Shown: positions 7,623-18,918 of the stretch, in pieces
Position numbering within the stretch: position 1 is the stretch's first letter
How the letters are laid out: each line of letters begins with the position of its first letter
NCBI RefSeq assembly: GCF_900116495.1
Contig: NZ_FPAY01000017.1
Location: 1-40,781, forward strand
Direction: 5' to 3'
Origin: Arthrobacter sp. ov118
Lineage (GTDB): Bacteria; Actinomycetota; Actinomycetes; Actinomycetales; Micrococcaceae
DNA: 40,781 bases
Notes under the pieces: generated by a model
What the model saw: the letters and a program-made list of their open reading frames with translations, nothing else
Database searches by the model: none
What the model was told of the DNA's origin: nothing
Translations under genes and position numbers: made by a program

Positions 7623-8930
7623 ATGCAGTCAGTCCTCCACGCGGCGGCGATGATTCCCGCGAGCATTCCGAGCCCCAGCTGGTCCGGTTTCGACATCCCG
7701 CTGCCGTGGGGGTCACTGCGCATCCACGCCTACGCCCTGTGCATCCTGGCCGGCATCATTGCCGGACTTTGGCTCACCTCTGTCCGCTGGGCGCGCCGCG
7801 GCGCCCCCGAGGGCAGCGTCTGGGACATCGCCATCTGGGCCATCCCGTTCGGCATCATCGGCGGACGGCTGTACCACGTGGTCTCTTCGCCGGATGCCTA
7901 CTTCGGCCCCGGTTTCGACGGCACCGGTGACCTGTCCCTGATCCCGCAGATCCAGCGCGGCGGCCTGGGCATCTGGGGTGCCGTGGTGCTCGGTGCACTG
8001 GGCGCCTGGATCGGCTGCCGGCGTGCCGGAGTGAAGCTGAGCGCCTTCCTGGACGCGGCCGCTCCCGGCCTGCTGCTGGCCCAGGCGATCGGCCGGTGGG
8101 GGAACTACTTCAACCAGGAGCTCTTCGGCGGCCCCACCACACTGCCGTGGGGACTGCAGGTCGATCCCAACAATCCCAACTTCCCGGCCGGCATGCCCGC
8201 CGACACGCTGTTCCACCCGACGTTCCTCTACGAGTCCTTGTGGAACCTCGCCGGCGTCTTCATCCTGCTGGCCCTGGACCGGAAGTTCAGCTTCCGGCGC
8301 GGCCGCCTCTTCTGCCTCTATGCCATCTATTACACGCTGGGCCGGGTCTGGATCGAGGCCATGCGGATCGACGAGGCCGAGCAGATCAGCCTGTTCGGGA
8401 TCACCACGAGGCTCAACGTCTGGACCAGCATCTTCGTCCTGGCCGGCGCCGTGATCGCCTTCGTCCTCCTCGGACTGCGCAAGCCCTCGGAACCGGACAC
8501 CCCGTTCCTCCCCGGCCGTTCACCGGCAGGGACAGAGACAGGGAAAACTCCTGAGGGCGAGGCGGTCTCTGCCGGCCGCGCAGACCGTGCGGACGGTAAC
8601 GCGGACGACGCCGACCGTGCTGACCATAGCGCCGGCCTCGCCACTGCGAACCACGCGGACGAGAAGGAAGCCGCCGCGGTCCCCGCGGAGGGCGCCGCGG
8701 GCGCGACAACTATCCGCCATTCGGACTCGCCTGTCTCAGATAGTGAATCCCGTGATAATCTTCCGGGTAACCAAAGCGGATCAGGTCCCGCAGCCGTGCC
8801 CGCAGCAGCGGGGGCAGTCGCGGAGAAGGACTCAGACGGCGGCACCAAGCCCGCCGCCGGAGCTTCGGCAGTCGGAATCTCCGGCCGCCAGGCCCCTGGA
8901 ACCGCGTCGGAGGCTGAGGGCGACAAGTAG
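7623..8930 (+). CDS. lgt: Prolipoprotein diacylglyceryl transferase with long C-terminal tail
   Basis: Lgt moves diacylglycerol from phosphatidylglycerol onto the lipobox Cys of prolipoproteins, in the cytoplasmic membrane. The multi-pass core (about residues 1-285) shows PWGSLRIHAYALCILAG, GGRLYHVVSSP, the signature GRWGNYFNQELFGGPT, HPTFLYESLWN and GRVWIEAMRIDEAE. Residues from about 290 to 435 form a low-complexity tail rich in Ala, Asp, Glu and Gly with no recognisable domain. Similar disordered tails occur on other actinobacterial Lgt proteins. It starts three bases after the trpA stop and so is likely the distal gene of the trp transcript. The following gap holds a hairpin at 9010-9035. 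Confidence 0.95.
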   Translation: MQSVLHAAAMIPASIPSPSWSGFDIPLPWGSLRIHAYALCILAGIIAGLWLTSVRWARRGAPEGSVWDIAIWAIPFGIIGGRLYHVVSSPDAYFGPGFDGTGDLSLIPQIQRGGLGIWGAVVLGALGAWIGCRRAGVKLSAFLDAAAPGLLLAQAIGRWGNYFNQELFGGPTTLPWGLQVDPNNPNFPAGMPADTLFHPTFLYESLWNLAGVFILLALDRKFSFRRGRLFCLYAIYYTLGRVWIEAMRIDEAEQISLFGITTRLNVWTSIFVLAGAVIAFVLLGLRKPSEPDTPFLPGRSPAGTETGKTPEGEAVSAGRADRADGNADDADRADHSAGLATANHADEKEAAAVPAEGAAGATTIRHSDSPVSDSESRDNLPGNQSGSGPAAVPAAAGAVAEKDSDGGTKPAAGASAVGISGRQAPGTASEAEGDK

Positions 8931-9009
8931 CCCCAGTGCCGGCAATCCGGGTTGCGGAGCTACCGCTCGCAGGGCCCGTCACCACAACGTCGTGGCAAGA
9001 GGGATTGAT

Positions 9010-9035
9010 GCGGACAGCAGATAGCAGCTGTCCGC
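9010..9035 (+). terminator. Hairpin downstream of lgt
   Basis: Perfect 9-bp arms GCGGACAGC (9010-9018) and GCTGTCCGC (9027-9035) enclose an 8-nt loop, 80 bp after the lgt stop. No T-run follows, so this is at most a GC-type terminator or an upstream element of gltB. No riboswitch that I know was recognised in the rest of the 265-bp gap. Confidence 0.45.
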
Positions 9036-9088
9036 GCAAGCCCGGGTCAGCGCCTGCGTAACTGTTAGTACGGGAGGCCGGGCTGGCC

Positions 9089-9094
9089 TACAAT
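9089..9094 (+). promoter_or_regulatory. Possible gltB -10 box (TACAAT)
   Basis: TACAAT matches the -10 consensus well and lies about 100 bp before the gltB ATG in an otherwise GC-rich gap. A weak -35 (TTAGTA) lies 18 bp upstream. It would give a 5' leader of roughly 95 nt. Confidence 0.35.
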
Positions 9095-9195
9095 TCCAGT
9101 TAGAAAAACACTCTGTTGCGCCCCTCACACCGGCGTGCCGAGTGGGGCCAATGTTGTCCCTCCCATACGCACGATCAGGAGGAAGGACGTCTCCC

Positions 9196-12100
9196 ATGAC
9201 CCAAACTCTAAACAGCCCCAGCTGGTCCGAACCGGACCAGCCGTCGGCCGTCACGTCACCCTTCACCCGCTTTGCGGCGATGCCGGCCGCGGCCGGACTC
9301 TACAACCCGGAAAACGAGAAGGACGCCTGCGGCCTGGCCATCATCGCCACGCTCCGCGGCGAGCCGGGCTACGACATCGTCGACGCGGCCCTGACCGCCT
9401 TGCGCAACCTCGAGCACCGCGGCGCCGTGGGCGCCGATGAGGGAACCGGCGACGGCGCCGGCCTCCTCATGCAGGTCCCGGACGAATTCTTCCGCGCAGT
9501 CACCGACTTCGAACTTCCCGCCCCGGGCCAGTACGTCGTCGGAACGGCGTTCCTGCCGGCCGAGCAGCGCGAATCCGACGCTGCACGGGCGGGCATCGAG
9601 GGCCTCGCCGCGGACGAGGGCCTGACCGTCCTTGGCTGGCGCGAAGTGCCGATCGTCGCGGACCTGGTGGGGGCCATGGCCCGGGCCTGCATGCCGCATT
9701 TCTCCCAGCCGTTCTTCGCCTCCAGCACCGGGGAAACCCTCGAGCGCAACGAGCTCGATTCCCGCGCCTGGCGGATCCGCAAGCGCGCCCAGAACAAGTT
9801 CGGCGTTTACTTCCCGTCGCTGTCCTCCCGGACCATCGTCTACAAGGGCATGCTCACCACGGCGCAGCTGGAACCGTTCTATCCGGACCTTTCGGACAAG
9901 CGGTTCAAGACCAAGCTCGCGATCGTGCACTCGCGCTTCTCCACCAACACGTTCCCGTCCTGGCCACTGGCCCAGCCGTTCCGCACCATCGCGCACAACG
10001 GCGAGATCAACACGGTCAAGGGCAACCGCAACTGGATGAGGGCACGGCAGTCGCAACTCGTCAGCCCGCTGCTCGGGGACTCGCCGGAGGAGCTGTACCC
10101 CATCTGCACCCCGGGCGCCTCGGACTCGGCCTCGTTTGACGAGGTCGCCGAGCTGCTCTGGCTCTCCGGCCGGCCCATCACGCACTCGATCATGATGATG
10201 ATCCCGGAGGCGTGGGAAAACCACGCCACCATGGATCCGGCGCGCCGCGCCTTCTACGAGTACCACTCCATGCTGATGGAGCCGTGGGACGGCCCCGCGG
10301 CCGTGTCCTTCACCGACGGCAACCTGGTCGGCGCGACGCTGGACCGCAACGGACTGCGCCCGGGCCGGTACTGGATCACGGAGGACGGCCTGATCGTCTT
10401 CGCCTCCGAGGTTGGCGTGATCGACGTCGAAGCCTCCAAGGTGGTCAAGAAGGGCCGCGTCTCGCCGGGCAAGATGTTCCTGGTGGACACCGAAGCCGGC
10501 CGGATCATCGACGACGCCGAGGTCAAGGCCGAGGTCGCCGCCGCGAACCCCTGGGCCGAATGGCTCAAGGACAACCTGATCGACCTGGCGGACCTGCCCG
10601 AACGCGAGCACGTCGTCCACACCGCCGCCTCGGTCAACATCCGCCAGCGCACCTTCGGCTACACCACCGAGGAACTGAAGATCCTGCTCGGCCCGATGGC
10701 CCGCACCGGCGCCGAACCCCTCGGTGCCATGGGCTCCGACACGCCCGTGGCCGTCCTGTCCAAGCGCCCGCGGCTGCTCTTCGACTACTTCGTGCAGTCC
10801 TTCGCGCAGGTCACCAACCCGCCGCTGGATGCCATCCGTGAAGAGCTCGTCACCTCCCTGATGTGCGCGATCGGCCCGAACGGGAACCTGCTGGACACCA
10901 AGCAGGTCCGCCAGCCGCAGGTCTCGCTGCCGTTCCCCGTCATCAACAACGACCAGCTCGCCAAGATCGCGAACATCGAGAGCGCCGACGGCGATCGGGT
11001 CGCCATGAAGGTCCGCGGGCTGTACCGCCCCGAAGGCGGCGAGCACGCGCTCCGCGCCCGACTCACCGAAATCTGCGAGCAGGTTTCCGGCGCCATCAAC
11101 CGCGGCGTCCAGTACGTCGTGCTCTCCGACCGCGACTCGAACGCCCAGTGGGCGCCGATCCCGTCGTTGCTGCTGGTCAGCGCCGTGCACCACCACCTGC
11201 TCCGGAGTGCCAACCGCACCAAGACCGCGCTCGTGGTGGAGGCGGGCGACGTCCGTGAGACGCACCACGTTGCCGTGCTCATCGGCTATGGTGCCTCCGC
11301 CGTGAACCCGTACCTGGCCATGGAATCCGTCGAACAGCTCATCGCCTCCGGCGATGTCGTGGGCGTCACCCCGCAGGACGGCGTCTACAACCTGATCAAG
11401 GGCCTGGGCAAGGGTGTCCTGAAGATCATGTCCAAGATGGGCATTTCCACCGTGGCTTCCTACACGGGCGCCCAGACCTTCGAAGCCCTCGGCCTGGGCC
11501 AGGAGCTCGTGGACGAGTACTTCTCCGGCACGCATTCCCAGCTCGGCGGCGTCGGCCTCGATGTCATTGCCGCCGAAGTCCTGGCCCGGCACCGGATGGC
11601 CTATCCCGAAAACGGCATCGAACTGCCGCACCAGCCCCTGCTCGGCGGCGGCGAATACCAGTGGCGCCGGGACGGTGAACCGCACCTGTTCAACCCGGAG
11701 ACGGTCTTCCGGCTTCAGCACGCCACGCGTGAACGCCGCTATGACATCTTCAAGGCCTACACCCGCGGCGTTGACGACCAGTCCGAGAACCTCATGACCC
11801 TGCGTGGTCTGCTGAAGTTCAAGGCCGGCCTGCGCCCGGCGGTGCCGCTTGAGGAAGTGGAGCCCGTCTCCAGCATCGTCAAGCGCTTCTCCACCGGCGC
11901 CATGAGTTACGGCTCCATCTCGCAGGAAGCCCACGAGACCCTCGCGATCGCCATGAACCGGCTGGGCGGCAAGTCCAACACCGGTGAGGGCGGCGAAGAC
12001 GTGGACCGCCTGCTCGATCCCACCCGCCGTTCCGCGGTCAAGCAGATTGCGTCCGGCCGGTTTGGCGTCACGAGCCTGTACCTGACCAACGCGGACGACA

Positions 12101-13804
12101 TCCAGATCAAAATGGCGCAGGGTGCCAAGCCCGGCGAGGGCGGCCAGCTGATGGCGCAGAAGGTCTACCCGTGGGTGGCCCGCACGCGGCACTCGACGCC
12201 CGGCGTCGGACTCATCTCGCCGCCCCCGCACCACGACATCTACTCGATCGAAGACCTCGCACAGCTGATCTACGACGCCAAGCGCGCCAACCCCTCGGCC
12301 CGCGTGCACGTCAAGCTCGTCTCCGAGGTCGGGATCGGCACCGTGGCCTCCGGCGTCACGAAGGCGAAGGCCGACGTCGTCCTGGTCTCCGGACACGACG
12401 GCGGCACCGGCGCCTCGCCGCTGAACTCGCTCAAGCATGCCGGTGTCCCGTGGGAGCTCGGCCTCGCCGAGACGCAGCAGACGCTCATGCTCAACGGCCT
12501 GCGCGACCGCGTGGTGGTGCAGGTGGACGGCCAGCTCAAGACCGGCCGCGACGTTGTCATCGCCGCGCTGCTGGGCGGCGAGGAATTTGGCTTCGCCACG
12601 GCTCCGCTGGTGGTCTCCGGCTGCATCATGATGCGCGTCTGCCACCTTGACACCTGCCCGGTGGGTGTCGCGACCCAGAACCCCGAGCTGCGCTCCAGGT
12701 TCAACGGCAAGCCGGAATTCGTGGTGAACTTCTTCGAATTCCTTGCCGAGGAAGTCCGCGAAATCCTCGCGGAGCTGGGTTTCCGCAGCATCGAGGAGGC
12801 GATCGGCCACGCCGAAATGCTCGACTCCCGCGACGCGATCCGCCACTGGAAGGCCGAAGGACTGGACCTGGATCCGATCCTGCACGGCCTCGAGTTCGAC
12901 GACGACGCCCCGCTGCGCAACCTCACCGGCCAGAACCACGAGCTGGACAAGCACTTCGACCAGCGCCTCATCACCATGGCCGCGGAAGCGCTGACCGACC
13001 GCACGCCGGTGAAGATCTCGGTGGACGTCATCAACACGGACCGCTCGGTGGGCACCATGCTCGGCCACGTGGTCACGAAGACGTTCAGCACCGACGTCCT
13101 GGCCACGGACACCATCGACATCACGCTCAATGGCACCGCCGGGCAGTCACTCGGCGCGTTCCTGCCCGCCGGCATCACGCTGCGGATGTTCGGCGACTCG
13201 AACGACTACGTGGGCAAGGGGCTTTCCGGCGGCCGGATCATCGTCCGGCCGGACCGCACCAACGTTTTCCCGGCCGAACGCAACGTGATCGCCGGCAACG
13301 TGATCGGCTACGGCGCAACCAGCGGCGAGCTGTTCCTGCGCGGCCAGGTGGGCGAACGCTTCCTGGTCCGCAACTCCGGTGCCACCGCGGTGGTCGAAGG
13401 CATCGGTGACCACGGCTGTGAATACATGACCGGCGGCCAGACGCTCATTATCGGCCGGACCGGCCGCAACTTCGGTGCCGGCATGTCCGGCGGAACGGCC
13501 TACGTGCTGGACCTGCAGACCGAACGCGTCAACAAGCAGGCCCTCGAGTCCGGCGAACTGCAACTGCACGAGCTGGACGCCGAGGACCGCGACATCGTCC
13601 ATGGGCTGCTCGTCAAGCACGTCGAGGAAACGGAGTCGCTGCACGCGGCCCGCCTCCTGGAAAACTTCGACGACACCGCAGCCCGCATAACCAAGGTGCT
13701 GCCGCGCGATTACGCGGCCGTCCTGCAAACCCGCCTTGACGCCATCGAAGAGGGCCTGGACCCCGACGGCGAAGAAGTTTGGTCTCGAATCCTGGAGGTG
13801 ACCG

Positions 13805-13812
<8 letters not shown>
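9196..13812 (+). CDS. gltB: Glutamate synthase (NADPH) large subunit
   Basis: GltB takes the amide of glutamine and adds it to 2-oxoglutarate, giving two glutamates, with electrons from GltD. The 1538-residue protein has the full domain set: a class II glutaminase domain whose nucleophile is expected to be Cys45 (in KDACGLAII), implying a 44-residue propeptide; the central domain; the FMN-binding synthase domain; and the 3Fe-4S cysteines Cys1143, Cys1149 and Cys1154 in CIMMRVCHLDTCPVG. The C-terminal GXGXG beta-helix follows, with SGGRIIVRP and NFGAGMSGGTAYVLD. The frame opens at 9142, but the ATG at 9196 has an excellent Shine-Dalgarno (AGGAGGAAGGA). It overlaps gltD by eight bases. Confidence 0.97.
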
Positions 13813-15262
<1,450 letters not shown>

Positions 15263-15367
15263 GCCGTGTTCAGGGCTTCGTTTAGGTCCTCCGCGGTCCT
15301 ACTGCCGTAGCCCTTGGGGACATCCGGGATTCACACTCGCTTCAGCTTTATCCATGCAACAGACCAC

Positions 15368-15373
15368 TAGGGT
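15368..15373 (+). promoter_or_regulatory. Possible -10 box (TAGGGT) directly before pyk
   Basis: TAGGGT fits TANNNT and ends 6 nt before the pyk ATG, so the message could be leaderless. The same bases (AGGGTAGG) could instead act as a Shine-Dalgarno, so the assignment is tentative. Confidence 0.35.
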
Positions 15374-15379
15374 AGGTAT

Positions 15380-16879
15380 ATGAGACGCGCTAAAATCGTG
15401 GCCACGTTCGGACCGGCAATCGCAAGCTTCGACAACACGCTTGCCGTGCTGGAAGCCGGCGTTGACGTGGCACGCATGAACATGAGCCACGGCGATTACT
15501 CCGTGCACGACAACACCTACGAAAACGTCCGCAAGGCCGCCGGACAGCTCGGCAAGGCCGTGGCCATCATGGCCGACCTTCAGGGCCCCAAGATCCGCCT
15601 CGGCCGGTTTGTCGACGGACCGCACCTCCTGGAGGTCGGTGACACGTTCACGATCACCACCGAGGACGTTCCCGGCACCAAGGAAATCTGCTCTACCACG
15701 CTCAAGAGCCTCACCGAGGACGTCCAGCCCGGCGACGCGCTGCTGATCGACGACGGCAAGGTCGCCCTGCGCGCCATTGACGTCGACGAGGTCAAGGTCG
15801 TCGCCCAGGTGATCGTGGGCGGGTATGTCTCCAACAACAAGGGAATCAACCTGCCCGGCGTGGCCGTCAACGTGCCGGCGCTGAGCGAGAAGGACGAGGA
15901 CGACCTGCGCTGGGCGATGCGCCGCGGCGTGGACATGGTTGCCCTGTCCTTCGTCCGGGATGCCTCGGACATCAAGCGCGTCCACGAAATCATGGACGAA
16001 GAAGGCCGCCGCGTGCCGGTGATCGCCAAGATCGAAAAGCCGCAGGCCGTCGACCAGCTGCACGAGATCATCGACGCCTTCGACGCCATCATGGTGGCCC
16101 GCGGCGACCTCGGTGTGGAACTTCCCCTCGAGGAAGTGCCGATCGTGCAGAAGCGCGCCATCGAACTGGCACGCCGCTGGGCCAAGCCGGTCATCGTGGC
16201 AACCCAGGTCCTCGAATCCATGATCGAAAACCCCCGCCCGACCCGTGCCGAGGCCTCCGACTGCGCCAACGCCGTGCTCGACGGCGCCGATGCGGTTATG
16301 CTCTCCGGCGAGACCAGCGTGGGCAAGTACCCGATCGAGACGGTCAAGACCATGGCCCGGATCATCGAATCCACCGAAGAGCACGGCCTGGAGCGCGTCC
16401 CCCCGCTGGGCACCAAGCCCAAGACCCGCGGCGGCGCGATCACCCGGGCCGCCGTCGAGATCGCCGACCAGCTCGAAGCGAAGTACATCTGTACCTTCAC
16501 CCAGTCCGGCGACTCGGCACGCCGCCTCTCGCGCTTGCGCCCCATCAAGCCGGTCTTCGCCTTCACGCCGGTGGAGCACGTCTGGAACCAGCTCGCCCTG
16601 ACATGGGGCATCCAGCCGGTCCTGGTCCCCATGGTGGGCCACACCGACGAGATGACTGCCCAGGTTGACCGCAGCCTGCTGGAGTTGGACGTCGTCGAGG
16701 ATGGTGACCTGGTGGTTATCGCCGCCGGTTCGCCTCCCGGAAAGGCCGGTTCGACCAACCTGCTGAAGGTCCACAAGGTGGGCGACCTCGCCGACTTCGG
16801 TGGCCAGGGTGAGGCGGCCGTGGCCAAGGACAAGGTGGGCCCCTGGCCCGAAAAGAAGAAGAAGAACAACAAGGTCTAG
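15380..16879 (+). CDS. pyk: Pyruvate kinase
   Basis: Pyruvate kinase makes ATP and pyruvate from phosphoenolpyruvate, the last step of glycolysis. The 499-residue protein starts MRRAKIVATFGPA and shows MNMSHGDY (nucleotide and potassium site), ADLQGPKIRLG, the catalytic-lysine region IAKIEKPQAV, VARGDLGVELP (metal-binding Glu/Asp), KPVIVATQVLESM and MLSGETSVGKYP. The C-terminal allosteric domain ends in a run of Lys and Asn. It lies 117 bp after gltD with its own probable promoter, and ends at a strong palindromic terminator shared with the convergent response-regulator gene. Nothing looks damaged. Confidence 0.97.
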   Translation: MRRAKIVATFGPAIASFDNTLAVLEAGVDVARMNMSHGDYSVHDNTYENVRKAAGQLGKAVAIMADLQGPKIRLGRFVDGPHLLEVGDTFTITTEDVPGTKEICSTTLKSLTEDVQPGDALLIDDGKVALRAIDVDEVKVVAQVIVGGYVSNNKGINLPGVAVNVPALSEKDEDDLRWAMRRGVDMVALSFVRDASDIKRVHEIMDEEGRRVPVIAKIEKPQAVDQLHEIIDAFDAIMVARGDLGVELPLEEVPIVQKRAIELARRWAKPVIVATQVLESMIENPRPTRAEASDCANAVLDGADAVMLSGETSVGKYPIETVKTMARIIESTEEHGLERVPPLGTKPKTRGGAITRAAVEIADQLEAKYICTFTQSGDSARRLSRLRPIKPVFAFTPVEHVWNQLALTWGIQPVLVPMVGHTDEMTAQVDRSLLELDVVEDGDLVVIAAGSPPGKAGSTNLLKVHKVGDLADFGGQGEAAVAKDKVGPWPEKKKKNNKV

Positions 16880-16906
16880 TTCTTCCAAGCTTCGAAAGCA
16901 AACAAC

Positions 16907-16942
16907 AAGGGAGGTTCCCCGCCGCGGCGGGGAACCTCCCTT
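16907..16942. terminator. Perfect 36-bp palindrome between pyk and the response regulator
   Basis: The arms run from AAGGGAGGTTCCCCGCCG to its exact complement with no mismatch and no spacer; a real hairpin would leave a small central loop. T-rich sequence follows on both sides (TGTTGTTTT on the plus strand, TTGTTGTTTGC on the minus strand). It sits between two convergent genes, so it most likely ends both transcripts. Confidence 0.9.
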
Positions 16943-16982
16943 GCTATGTGCTGTTGTTTTGCTGCGGCTGGCAGCGGTGGAG

Positions 16983-17588
16983 CTAGTTGACCTGGTTGAT
17001 GATGGTCTCGGCGACCTCGCGCATGCTGAGGCGGCGGTCCATGGACGTCTTCTGGATCCAGCGGAACGCTTCGGGCTCCGTCAGGCCCATCTTGGTGGTC
17101 AGGAGGCTCTTGGCGCGCTCGACGAGCTTGCGGGTGGCGAACTGCTCCTGCAGGTCGGTCACCTCGCTTTCGAGGGCCTTGATCTCCTCGTGGCGGGAGA
17201 GCGCAATCTCCAAAGCCGGGATGAGGTCCGCCGGGGTGAACGGCTTGACCACATAGGCCATGGCGCCGGCGTCGCGGGCGCGCTCCACGAGTTCCTTCTG
17301 GCTGAACGCGGTGAGCAGGACCACGGGGGCGATCCGGGCCTTGACGATCTTCTCCGCGGCCGAGATGCCGTCCATGACGGGCATCTTGACGTCCATCAGG
17401 ACGAGGTCGGGCTTGAGCTCCTCGGCCAGCTGCACGGCCTTTTCACCGTTGTCCGCCTCGCCGACGACGTCGTAGCCTTCACCGCGCAGGATCTCGATGA
17501 TGTCCAGGCGGATGAGGGTCTCATCCTCGGCGACAACAACGCGGCGCGCCGGCTGGGAAGTGGGGGTTGACTCCGTCTGATCTGACAC
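16983..17588 (-). CDS. ANTAR-domain response regulator (PdtaR-like)
   Basis: This is a two-domain signalling protein of 201 residues. The receiver domain (about 15-130) has acidic residues Glu21/Asp22, the phospho-acceptor Asp66 in LVLMDVKMP, Thr93 and Lys115 (VVKPF). A coiled linker leads to a C-terminal ANTAR domain (about 131-201) with ATRKLVERAKSLL and a final three-helix bundle. ANTAR domains bind paired hexaloop RNA hairpins and block terminators, so the output is probably transcription antitermination; mycobacterial PdtaR is the closest known case. The start is GTG 17588, preceded by AAGGAG 7 nt upstream. The partner histidine kinase is not in the window. The gene converges on pyk and diverges from tRNA-Leu. 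Confidence 0.93.
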   Translation of the reverse strand: MSDQTESTPTSQPARRVVVAEDETLIRLDIIEILRGEGYDVVGEADNGEKAVQLAEELKPDLVLMDVKMPVMDGISAAEKIVKARIAPVVLLTAFSQKELVERARDAGAMAYVVKPFTPADLIPALEIALSRHEEIKALESEVTDLQEQFATRKLVERAKSLLTTKMGLTEPEAFRWIQKTSMDRRLSMREVAETIINQVN

Positions 17589-17624
17589 GGGAACTCCTTG
17601 GAAAGGTACGGCGGGAACTAGACC

Positions 17625-17630
17625 ATCTTA
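17625..17630 (-). promoter_or_regulatory. Predicted -10 box (TAAGAT, minus strand) of the response regulator
   Basis: TAAGAT on the minus strand lies about 37 bp before the GTG start of the ANTAR regulator, leaving room for a short leader with the AAGGAG site. No convincing -35 is seen. Confidence 0.45.
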
Positions 17631-17793
17631 GGTTGTGCCCGCTGATGTACTTGGACCGGTTTGGTTCGATGCGGCGTCACTGGCGCGATTCTGGAATTTA
17701 GCCTATCTGCATGTAGAGTAATTTCGCGCACTGGAAGCGATCGCGTTGCTCACAGCACTGTGGCAAGCTGATTGTTACGCCGGTGTACTCCGC

Positions 17794-17875
17794 GCCCGAG
17801 TGGCGGAATTGGCAGACGCGCCGCACTCAAAATGCGGTATCGAAAGGTGTGTGGGTTCGAGTCCCACCTCGGGCA
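17794..17875 (+). tRNA. tRNA-Leu (anticodon CAA)
   Basis: The acceptor stem is GCCCGAG (17794-17800) paired with CTCGGGC (17868-17874), followed by discriminator A. The anticodon arm is CCGCA/TGCGG around the loop CTCAAAA, with anticodon CAA at 17828-17830, reading UUG. A variable arm of the long class II type and a T-arm with GGTTCGAGTCC are present. The complete CCA is not encoded (CA follows the discriminator). The 3' end from 17855 is duplicated 17 kb away and serves as an island attachment site. Confidence 0.95.
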
Positions 17876-17877
17876 CA
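17855..17877 (+). repeat. Left attachment repeat in the 3' end of tRNA-Leu
   Basis: This 23-bp stretch covers half of the T-arm, the 3' acceptor strand and two bases beyond the tRNA. It is identical to 34999-35021. Confidence 0.85.
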
Positions 17878-17883
17878 GCTTAT

Positions 17884-17904
17884 CCCCTCGTCAGAGGGGT
17901 TTTT
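17884..17904 (+). terminator. Intrinsic terminator of tRNA-Leu
   Basis: The stem CCCCTC/GAGGGG with loop GTCA is followed at once by five T residues. It ends 29 nt after the tRNA. A decayed copy lies at 35028-35046 in the repeated flank. Confidence 0.85.
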
Positions 17905-18223
17905 GCTTTGACGTGTGTACAAAACTTGGGTGGCGTCCCTCTGACGGTGGGTTCGCGGGCTCTTGCCTGGCTGCGGCGGTGGCCTATTCAGGTGTGTGGG
18001 GTGGCGGGTTCAAGTCCCTGGCTGGTGGGACTTCCGCTTGCTGAGGTGGGATTATGCGTTCCTCGTTCCGGTTCTATCGGGGTGGGCCGTGGGTGACCTA
18101 CACCTATTCATGGGCCGGGGGAGCGGAAACAACATGACCCTGGGAATCCGAAGTAGCGGCCATCGATGGGCCCTTTTGTGCCGTGCCGGCGGCCCCTGCG
18201 GGTGAGTTTGTCCTGCCAAAAGG

Positions 18224-18242
18224 GTGTTGACACTGTCAACAC
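18224..18242. repeat. 19-bp palindrome, copy A
   Basis: GTGTTGAC-ACT-GTCAACAC has perfect 8-bp arms around a 3-bp centre. It lies inside flank copy 1 and is followed by TTATGTCCGACTTATT. It is related by layout to 34888-34906 and 35370-35388. Confidence 0.7.
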
Positions 18243-18373
18243 TTATGTCCGACTTATTAGCGGCAGGCGCAGTGTGTGTTTGTCGGGGGTAGGCATCGTC
18301 CTGATAGTGGACTACCAGGGCAACTCGGGAAGGGTGCGTCCAAGCCGCCGAGGTTGCGGTCGGTACGCGCTCT

Positions 18374-18700
18374 CTATTCGTCACCAGTAGTGGTGACGGG
18401 TGTCCGGCCGGGCGAGGGGGGAACGATGCCGGGCCAAGACGCCCATAGTCGTTGCGATGGCCCGCTTCGTGGGTGGCGGGTCTGGCGGGTGCTTCCTGCG
18501 GCACGGTTGGGGCGGTCGAGGATTTCCGTGCGCTGTTGGACGGCATCGAGGAAGTCCGTGAGGTGTGGCGCGGTCATGCGCTCAGGGGTGGGGGTGAGTC
18601 CGTGCAGGGGTCCGTGGAGTTCGTCTCTGACGATCGGCAGGGTTGTCCCGGCGTCGGGGGCCAGGAGGTAGGTTCGAACGAAGGAGAACGGCGGCCCGGC
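18374..18700 (-). other. Unrecognised open frame, possible gene remnant
   Basis: On the minus strand the frame is open for about 108 codons and reads like protein (LAPDAGTTLPIVRDELHGPL, then LTDFLDAVQQRTEILDRP). The first ATG is only at 18577, and a TGA stands just upstream of the conserved-looking part. I do not recognise it. It may be the tail of a gene that lost its start. The rest of 18271-18813 shows nothing I can support. Confidence 0.25.
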
Positions 18701-18813
18701 TCACTTCATCCGCGGTCGAATTCCTCCGTGCCGGCCGACGCGCAAACGCCAAACCTTCATGTCCTGAAAGTATGCAGCCGGGCGAGGGGAACGGATGGTT
18801 CTGATGGTTGTTT

Positions 18814-18852
18814 CTTAGATCTAAGACTTGCCATTCGCTACGTAATTACGTA
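18814..18852. repeat. Two perfect 14-bp palindromes in an AT-rich patch
   Basis: TCTTAGATCTAAGA (18814-18827) and TACGTAATTACGTA (18839-18852) are both perfect and lie 11 bp apart, in the most AT-rich stretch of the island (continuing to about 18866). They are upstream of the frameshifted zinc-finger gene and could be operator or replication-related sites. Confidence 0.5.
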
Positions 18853-18906
18853 TTCTATTAATTAACCGGTTGATCGTGGGGGTGGCCGCCCGCCTTCGGT
18901 TTGGTG

Positions 18907-18912
18907 TATGAT
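18907..18912 (+). promoter_or_regulatory. Predicted -10 box (TATGAT) of the zinc-finger gene, leaderless
   Basis: TATGAT is close to the TATAAT consensus and ends 6 nt before the ATG at 18919, which has no Shine-Dalgarno. The arrangement implies a leaderless transcript. Confidence 0.5.
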
Positions 18913-18918
18913 TGCGCC

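Larger units (their letters stand above)
17878..18270 (+). repeat. Flank repeat, copy 1 (directly after tRNA-Leu)
   Basis: About 390 bp after the tRNA align by eye with 35022-35413, with substitutions and small indels. Shared runs include CCTATTCAGGTGTGTGGGGT, GGGTTCAAGTCCCTGGCT and CCTACACCTATTCATGGGCC. The block holds the tRNA terminator at its left end and a 19-bp palindrome near its right end. No convincing protein-coding frame is conserved between the copies. Confidence 0.8.

Noticed and set aside
8931..9195. Glutamine-type or other riboswitch before gltB
   Set aside because: Only one simple hairpin is visible; no known riboswitch core was recognised.
9256..13068. 1270-codon open frame on the minus strand
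   Set aside because: It is antisense to gltB, rich in Gly, Val, His and Asp as expected from high-GC third-position bias, and has no family motifs; gltB itself is unmistakable.
15299..16888. 529-codon minus-strand frame
   Set aside because: Shadow of pyk in the complementary frame; composition artefact.
17995..18030. Possible tRNA relic (GGGTTCAAGTCCC resembles a T-arm) in both flank copies
   Set aside because: The outer stem pairs do not form and no acceptor or anticodon arm is found around it; probably chance, though conserved in both copies.
18052..18546. 164-codon minus-strand frame after tRNA-Leu
   Set aside because: It crosses the flank repeat and is not preserved in the second copy; composition is Arg/Pro-rich.
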